DNA of 9,423 bases, taken from NCBI GenBank assembly GCA_021850555.1, contig JAJZLX010000404.1:1-9423 (forward strand), in the 5' to 3' direction. Under the pieces are notes generated by a model, which was given only the letters and a program-made list of their open reading frames with translations, ran no database searches and was not told the DNA's origin. Below, piece by piece: positions 5,945 to 9,423 of this stretch. Position 1 is the first letter of the stretch, and each line of letters starts with the position of its first letter. The translations under genes and the position numbers were made by a program. The stretch is from Pseudomonadota bacterium. Lineage in GTDB: Bacteria; Pseudomonadota; Gammaproteobacteria; Steroidobacterales; Steroidobacteraceae.

Positions 5945-6430
5945 TCAGGGAGCGGACATCGGCGGTCCGGCCGGCTTGCGCCGCGCGGCACGCCTGGCGG
6001 GCGGCCGAGGCGCCAACCGCTCGATGTTGGCATTGAGCGCATCGACCCGTTTGCTGAGCGCCGAGAGCTGCTCGGCACTCGGCACCCCGAGTTGCGTCAG
6101 CGCGCGGTGCACCCGTGTCTGGAACATCTTCTCGAGCCCCTCGAGCGCATCGGCAGCCTGGCCGCGCACCTGCCCGACCCGCGCGCTCACCTTGGCCTGC
6201 GCGTCCCCAACGATCGCCTGAAACGCCCTCCCCGCAGCGGCGCCCGTCTCGGTCTGAACGCGCGCGCCCTCGGCGACGAGCTCCTCGAAGAGCCCGGGGG
6301 CACCGCTGCGGGCTCGGCTCGCCGCGCCGAGGCCGGCCAGATAGATCTGGTGCAGCGTGCTCACCAGCGCGGTCGACGTACCGCCCTCGGCGCTGCGACG
6401 AGTTTTGCGGGACTTGCTCCGGGTTGCCAT
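5945..6430 (-). CDS. Phasin (polyhydroxyalkanoate granule-associated protein)
   Basis: A 161-residue phasin of the PHA-granule-associated type, an amphipathic helical protein that coats polyester or lipid inclusions. The family block QIYLAGLGAASRA (28-40) leads into GLFEELVAEGARV (46-58). A long helical middle follows, then KMFQTRVHRALTQLGVP (101-117) and the heptad-like stretch LSALSKRVDALNANIERL (122-139). The ends are basic: residues 1-12 are K/R-rich, and the tail PRPPARRAARRKPAGPP (141-157) resembles the DNA-contacting tails of some phasins, though shorter. ATG 6430 is preceded by AAGGGGA (6443-6437), a good ribosome site. The frame is open 53 codons further upstream, but that stretch crosses the divergent promoter region and is not phasin-like. 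It is the first gene of the operon and so the likely regulatory target. Confidence 0.9.
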   Translation of the reverse strand: MATRSKSRKTRRSAEGGTSTALVSTLHQIYLAGLGAASRARSGAPGLFEELVAEGARVQTETGAAAGRAFQAIVGDAQAKVSARVGQVRGQAADALEGLEKMFQTRVHRALTQLGVPSAEQLSALSKRVDALNANIERLAPRPPARRAARRKPAGPPMSAP

Positions 6431-6554
6431 GCCATTTCCCCTTTGCGGCCAGAGCCGCCTATGCGTATTTGCCCGACTGGGCGCCAAATCCGGCCCACGT
6501 ACTATAGGAGGCGCGATCGATCGGCTGGATTCGTACTTGCCACAGCGGGCCCAC
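6431..6554. promoter_or_regulatory. Divergent promoter region, phasin operon / TPR-like gene
   Basis: 124 bp between two divergent start codons, so both promoters must lie here or in the flanking genes. On the - strand, TATAGT (6506-6501) matches the -10 consensus at 5 of 6 positions and would give a leader of about 65 bases for phasin, but its -35 is poor. The palindrome CGATCGATCG (6514-6523) and a repeated CGTACT (6499-6504 region and 6532-6537) are candidate regulator sites. A consensus AGGAGG at 6506-6511 (+ strand) has no start codon within reach. Confidence 0.35.
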
Positions 6555-7409
6555 ATGAGTCGAAGAAACGCTTCCGTCAACGCTTCCACCGCGCGCCGCG
6601 GCCCGCCGCCGCGGCTGCACGAGCGCTGGACGCGGCTTCACCACACCGACCGCGAGCCCTGGCCCGAGGAGCACCTCCTCGGCCGCCTCGCCGCCGGCCA
6701 CCCGCGCCTCGCCTCGTGGATCGAGAGTCACGGGGGCGCGGCGGCGGTGGCCCGGGTGTTGCAGGAAGCCTGGCAGGAGTTTCACGCGGGCGATTTCGCC
6801 CGAGCCGTCCGGCTGGGGGAGGCGCTCGGGACCCTCGGCGCATCCGTCGCCAACAAGGCGGCGGCCGTCGACTCGCTTTACTCCAAGCGCAGCGCCGCCG
6901 AGACGCTGAGCGCGCTCGAGGCCGCCATCGAGCGCGGCACGCGCGCGGTCGCCGAGCTTCCCGAGCATGCCAACACGCACTACACGCTGGCGCTGGTTCT
7001 CGGCCGTTACAGCCAGCGCATCTCGATCGCCAAGGCGCTGACTCAGGGCCTGGCCGGGCGGGTGCGCGCGCACCTCGAGCGCACGCTGGCGCTCGAGCCT
7101 CGACATGCCGAGGCCCATCTCGCCTTCGGGCTGTTCCACGCCGAGATCGTCGCCAGACTCGGCTCGCTCGCGGCGAGCCTCGCCTACGGCGCCTCGCAAC
7201 GCGAGGCGCTCGGGCACTTCCGGCGGGCGCATGCCCTCGCCCCGGGCTCACCCATCGTGCACATGGAGTTCGCCCACGGACTGATGCTCCTCGATGCGGC
7301 CCGCTATCGGATGCAGGCGCAGGCGCTTTACCGGGACGCCGCCGCGTGCGAGCCTGCGGACGAGATGGAGCGGCTCGATGTCGAGCGCGCCAGGGCGGGA
7401 CTGCCTTGA
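6555..7409 (+). CDS. TPR-like helical repeat protein of unknown function
   Basis: A 284-residue protein built from helix pairs resembling tetratricopeptide repeats. A basic start (1-20) is followed by WTRLHHTDREPWPEEHLL (25-42). Repeat-like units are at about 66-95 (EAWQEFHAGDFARAVRLGEAL), 117-148 (AIERGTRAVAELPEHANTHY), 168-200 (LERTLALEPRHAEAHLAFG), 214-246 (ALGHFRRAHALAPGSPIVH) and a last helix pair to 276. The block between units, VLGRYSQRISIAKALTQG (148-165), looks unusually conserved-type rather than repeat-like. There is no signal peptide or membrane segment, so it is cytoplasmic. I chose ATG 6555; the ribosome site is weak, and upstream codons cross the divergent promoter. It is transcribed away from the phasin operon and converges on WS/DGAT, with three bases between stops. 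It may scaffold granule proteins; this is inference from position. Confidence 0.75.
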   Translation: MSRRNASVNASTARRGPPPRLHERWTRLHHTDREPWPEEHLLGRLAAGHPRLASWIESHGGAAAVARVLQEAWQEFHAGDFARAVRLGEALGTLGASVANKAAAVDSLYSKRSAAETLSALEAAIERGTRAVAELPEHANTHYTLALVLGRYSQRISIAKALTQGLAGRVRAHLERTLALEPRHAEAHLAFGLFHAEIVARLGSLAASLAYGASQREALGHFRRAHALAPGSPIVHMEFAHGLMLLDAARYRMQAQALYRDAAACEPADEMERLDVERARAGLP

Positions 7410-7412
7410 GCA

Positions 7413-8822
7413 TCAATCCCTGAGGGCGACGCCTCCGAGCAACACCAGCAGCGCCAGCCGCTCGAACTCCTCGGCGAGCAGCTCCACGAGACGGACCGGA
7501 TCCGGAATCAACTCCCGATCGGCCATGACGCCGTACTGAACCCGTCCGCAGTACGTGAGCATGCTGACACCCGCGCCCACGCTGCCGGACTGCGGCACCC
7601 AGAAGAGCACTTCGCTGATGCGCCGGCCGGCGAGCGCGAGCGCTTCGGAAGGGCCGGGGAGATTGGAGGCCACGAGACTCACCTTGGCGCTGAGCAGGGC
7701 AAGCGCATACTCCTCCACGGTCGGGGGAAGCGTGCCGACCAGCCACAGCAGATCGAATGTGGCAAGCGCCTGGGTCGAGCGCTTCAGGGCCTCGGTCACG
7801 GCATGCACCGTGTACAGCCTCTCGAGCGGGTGGCGCACACCGATCGGCAGCTCGACGAACACCAGGCCGAAGCGATTGCCGAGGGAGAGCGGATCGGCCG
7901 TCGGCTGCGCCGCGGCGGCCGGCTTGAGATTCACGGGGACTGCCGCCCGAATCGTCAGCCCCGTGACCTGCTCGCCTTCGAGCTCCAGGTACCGCCCGAG
8001 CGCCCCGGCCAGAGTCGAGATCAACACATCATTGACCGTGCAGCCGAGGAAGCGCCCGATCGTGTGGACCTCCTCGAGCGACAGCGCCCGAGCCCAGGCG
8101 AGCCGGCGGCTGCCGCAGAGCGGGCGCTTGAGTCGGGTGGAGGGGTCTCCCGCGAGCGTGGCGAGTCGCAGCAACTCCGAGCCTATCCCGAGCGCCTGGC
8201 CGGCGAGCCCGGCCGCCTCTCCCGGATGCAAGGTGTAATGCAGCCCATCCTCGAGCAGGTCAGCGCCCTGGCGCAACGCATCGAGCACCACCTGGCCCAG
8301 GCCCTGTCCCGCGTCCGCCGCAGCGCCCTCGGGCGCGGCCGGCACCTGCGGGGGACTTGCACGCGCCCCTTGCGGATCGGCGAGCGCGAGCAACACCTTG
8401 AGCAAGGCGACACCGTCGGCATAGCAGTGATGGATCCGCACGATGACCGCGCTGCCGCCGCGGTACCGGCTGACCAGATGGAACGACCAGAGCGGCCGGC
8501 CTGGTGGAAACGGCGTGCCGGCGAGCTCACCGGCGAGCAGCTCGAGCTGCCTCTGGCTCCCGGGCGGGGACAGCGCGGCCGAGCGCACGTGATCATCTAG
8601 GCTGAACGCAGGAGTCTCGATCCAGCTGCCCTCGAGCGCGCCGGCCACGGGTGTCTGGCGAAAGCGCCGGAAGGCGAGCAGGCGCTCGCCGATGAGCTCG
8701 CGCAGCGGCCCGAGCTCGAGCGGCCGCTCGAGCACGATCAGACCGACGATCGTCATCGGATTGGCGGGGCGGTCCATCAACAGCCATGCCCGATCGACGC
8801 TGGACATGCGCTCGCCCGACAT
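7413..8822 (-). CDS. Wax ester synthase / diacylglycerol acyltransferase (WS/DGAT)
   Basis: A 469-residue acyltransferase of the bacterial WS/DGAT family. It transfers acyl groups from acyl-CoA to fatty alcohols or diacylglycerol, making wax esters or triacylglycerol for storage. The start MSSVDRAWLLMDRPANPM (6-23) is typical. The catalytic motif HHxxxDG is intact as HHCYADG (131-137), and PLW (110-112) precedes it. The ND motif is at N264-D265 (TVNDVLIST), and SNLPGP (386-391) and WVPQSGSVGAGVS (408-420) mark the C-terminal half. Length is normal. Residues about 148-175 form an Ala/Pro-rich linker. I prefer ATG 8822. ATG 8807 (464 residues) has a slightly better upstream sequence and also keeps the domain. 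The frame continues upstream to an ATG touching the divergent gene's start, which is unlikely. The head-to-head reductase gene would supply the alcohol substrate. Confidence 0.92.
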   Translation of the reverse strand: MSGERMSSVDRAWLLMDRPANPMTIVGLIVLERPLELGPLRELIGERLLAFRRFRQTPVAGALEGSWIETPAFSLDDHVRSAALSPPGSQRQLELLAGELAGTPFPPGRPLWSFHLVSRYRGGSAVIVRIHHCYADGVALLKVLLALADPQGARASPPQVPAAPEGAAADAGQGLGQVVLDALRQGADLLEDGLHYTLHPGEAAGLAGQALGIGSELLRLATLAGDPSTRLKRPLCGSRRLAWARALSLEEVHTIGRFLGCTVNDVLISTLAGALGRYLELEGEQVTGLTIRAAVPVNLKPAAAAQPTADPLSLGNRFGLVFVELPIGVRHPLERLYTVHAVTEALKRSTQALATFDLLWLVGTLPPTVEEYALALLSAKVSLVASNLPGPSEALALAGRRISEVLFWVPQSGSVGAGVSMLTYCGRVQYGVMADRELIPDPVRLVELLAEEFERLALLVLLGGVALRD

Positions 8823-8866
8823 GGGGCTAGTTTCGCGCGAGTCGCGCGGACTTTGCCCCTCGGTTT

Positions 8867-8918
8867 GCCACGATGCGGGTGCGGCCCCTTCCCGGGCATA
8901 CCGTACCATCATCGTGGC
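8867..8918. repeat. 9-bp inverted repeat between the wax ester genes
   Basis: GCCACGATG (8867-8875) and CATCGTGGC (8910-8918) are perfect reverse complements in the 112-bp region between two divergent starts. The arm centres are 43 bp apart, about four helical turns, which would suit a regulator binding both arms on one face. A 7-bp tandem, CGTGGCG twice (8913-8926), overlaps the right arm. No clear -35/-10 pair is visible on either strand. An operator role is inference. Confidence 0.35.
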
Positions 8919-8934
8919 GCGTGGCGCTCGACTC

Positions 8935-9423
8935 ATGGGTTACTTCATCACCGGAGGGACCGGGTTCATCGGCCGGCGGCTGATCGGGCGCCTCGCCCAG
9001 AGGGGTGAGCCGATCTACCTGCTCGTGCGACCCGCCTCCCTGGCCCGCTTTGAGCGGCTGCGCACCGACTACGGGCAGGCCGCGCAGCTGCTCGTGCCGA
9101 TCGCCGGAGACCTCGGCGCCGAACGCCTCGGCATCCCGCCGGGCGAGCAGCGCAGGCTGCGCGGCGCGATACGTCATTTCTTTCACCTGGGCGCGCTCTA
9201 TGACCTCGGCGCGCCGGCCGCGCCGCTCGAGCAGGCCAACACCCTGGGCACCCGCAACGCGCTCGAGCTTGCGCGAGCGCTCGAGGCGGGCTGCTTCCAC
9301 CACATGAGCTCGATCGCGGTGGCGGGACGATACCCCGGCGTGTTCACGGAGGAGATGTTCGAGGAAGCCGAAGGGCTCGATCATCCCTACTTCCGCACCA
9401 AACATGAGGCGGAGGCGCTGGTG
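8935..9423 (+). CDS. Fatty acyl-CoA reductase-like SDR, 5' part
   Basis: The first 163 codons of an NAD(P)-binding reductase that runs off the window. Residues 1-30 carry the dinucleotide site TGGTGFIG (6-13, G7-x2-G10-x2-G13) and YLLVR (28-32). GDLGAERLGI (58-67), HFFHLGALYDL (81-91) and FHHMSSIAVAG (121-131) follow, then MFEEAEGLDHPYFRTKHEAE (141-160), which contains the SDR catalytic pair Y152-x3-K156. From memory this closely follows the N-terminus of the Marinobacter Maqu_2507-type fatty acyl-CoA reductase, which makes fatty alcohol. That enzyme is ~660 residues with a second SDR domain, which cannot be checked here; a shorter single-domain SDR remains possible. ATG 8935 fits the family start. 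No ribosome site is evident, and an in-frame GTG at 8914 is an alternative. Confidence 0.82.
   Translation, partial: MGYFITGGTGFIGRRLIGRLAQRGEPIYLLVRPASLARFERLRTDYGQAAQLLVPIAGDLGAERLGIPPGEQRRLRGAIRHFFHLGALYDLGAPAAPLEQANTLGTRNALELARALEAGCFHHMSSIAVAGRYPGVFTEEMFEEAEGLDHPYFRTKHEAEALV

Noticed and set aside
4667..7423. A 918-codon open frame on the + strand, antisense to the hydrolase start, patatin and phasin
   Set aside because: It is antisense to three genes with clear family motifs, is rich in Arg/Gly/His/Gln, resembles no family, and is what 70% GC sequence produces by chance. Its last part also overlaps the TPR-like gene in another frame.
8934..8937. CATG where ATGs on both strands overlap, as a shared start point of WS/DGAT and the reductase
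   Set aside because: The 38 extra WS/DGAT residues this would add do not resemble the family N-terminus; the overlap is a property of the palindrome CATG.

Overview
The window is about 70% GC throughout, with tightly packed genes and G/C-ending codons. The gene families (phasin, WS/DGAT, a Marinobacter-type fatty acyl-CoA reductase, DUF2147, the FFLSDLYG family) suggest a high-GC proteobacterium, most likely gammaproteobacterial. That placement is inferred from families and composition only. I see no tRNA, rRNA, insertion sequence, phage gene or CRISPR array, so this looks like ordinary chromosome.

Left third, mostly + strand: the last codons of an unidentified gene (to 77); a gene-free stretch (78-464) with two related dyads; an exported DUF2147 protein (465-986); an exodeoxyribonuclease III (1223-2026) behind a plausible sigma-70 promoter; and a translationally coupled pair, a Rieske [2Fe-2S] ferredoxin (2196-2525) and a hemerythrin-like protein (2522-3058, TTG start).

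Middle, - strand: a compact four-gene operon read from 6430 to 3068. It encodes a PHA-granule-type phasin, a patatin-like phospholipase, a membrane-anchored alpha/beta hydrolase and a protein of unknown function with an FFLSDLYG motif. Its junctions are +6 bp, +4 bp and a 4-bp ATGA overlap. A TPR-like helical protein (6555-7409) is divergent from it.

Right third: a wax ester synthase/diacylglycerol acyltransferase (WS/DGAT, - strand, 7413-8822) stands head-to-head with the 5' part of a fatty acyl-CoA reductase-like SDR (+ strand, 8935 to the window edge). A 9-bp inverted repeat lies between them.

Taken together, 3.1-9.4 kb reads as a storage-lipid locus. The reductase would make fatty alcohol, WS/DGAT would esterify it (or diacylglycerol), the phasin would coat granules, and the patatin and hydrolase are candidate depolymerases or lipases. 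The FFLSDLYG and TPR-like proteins are the uncharacterised members and the best candidates for something new.
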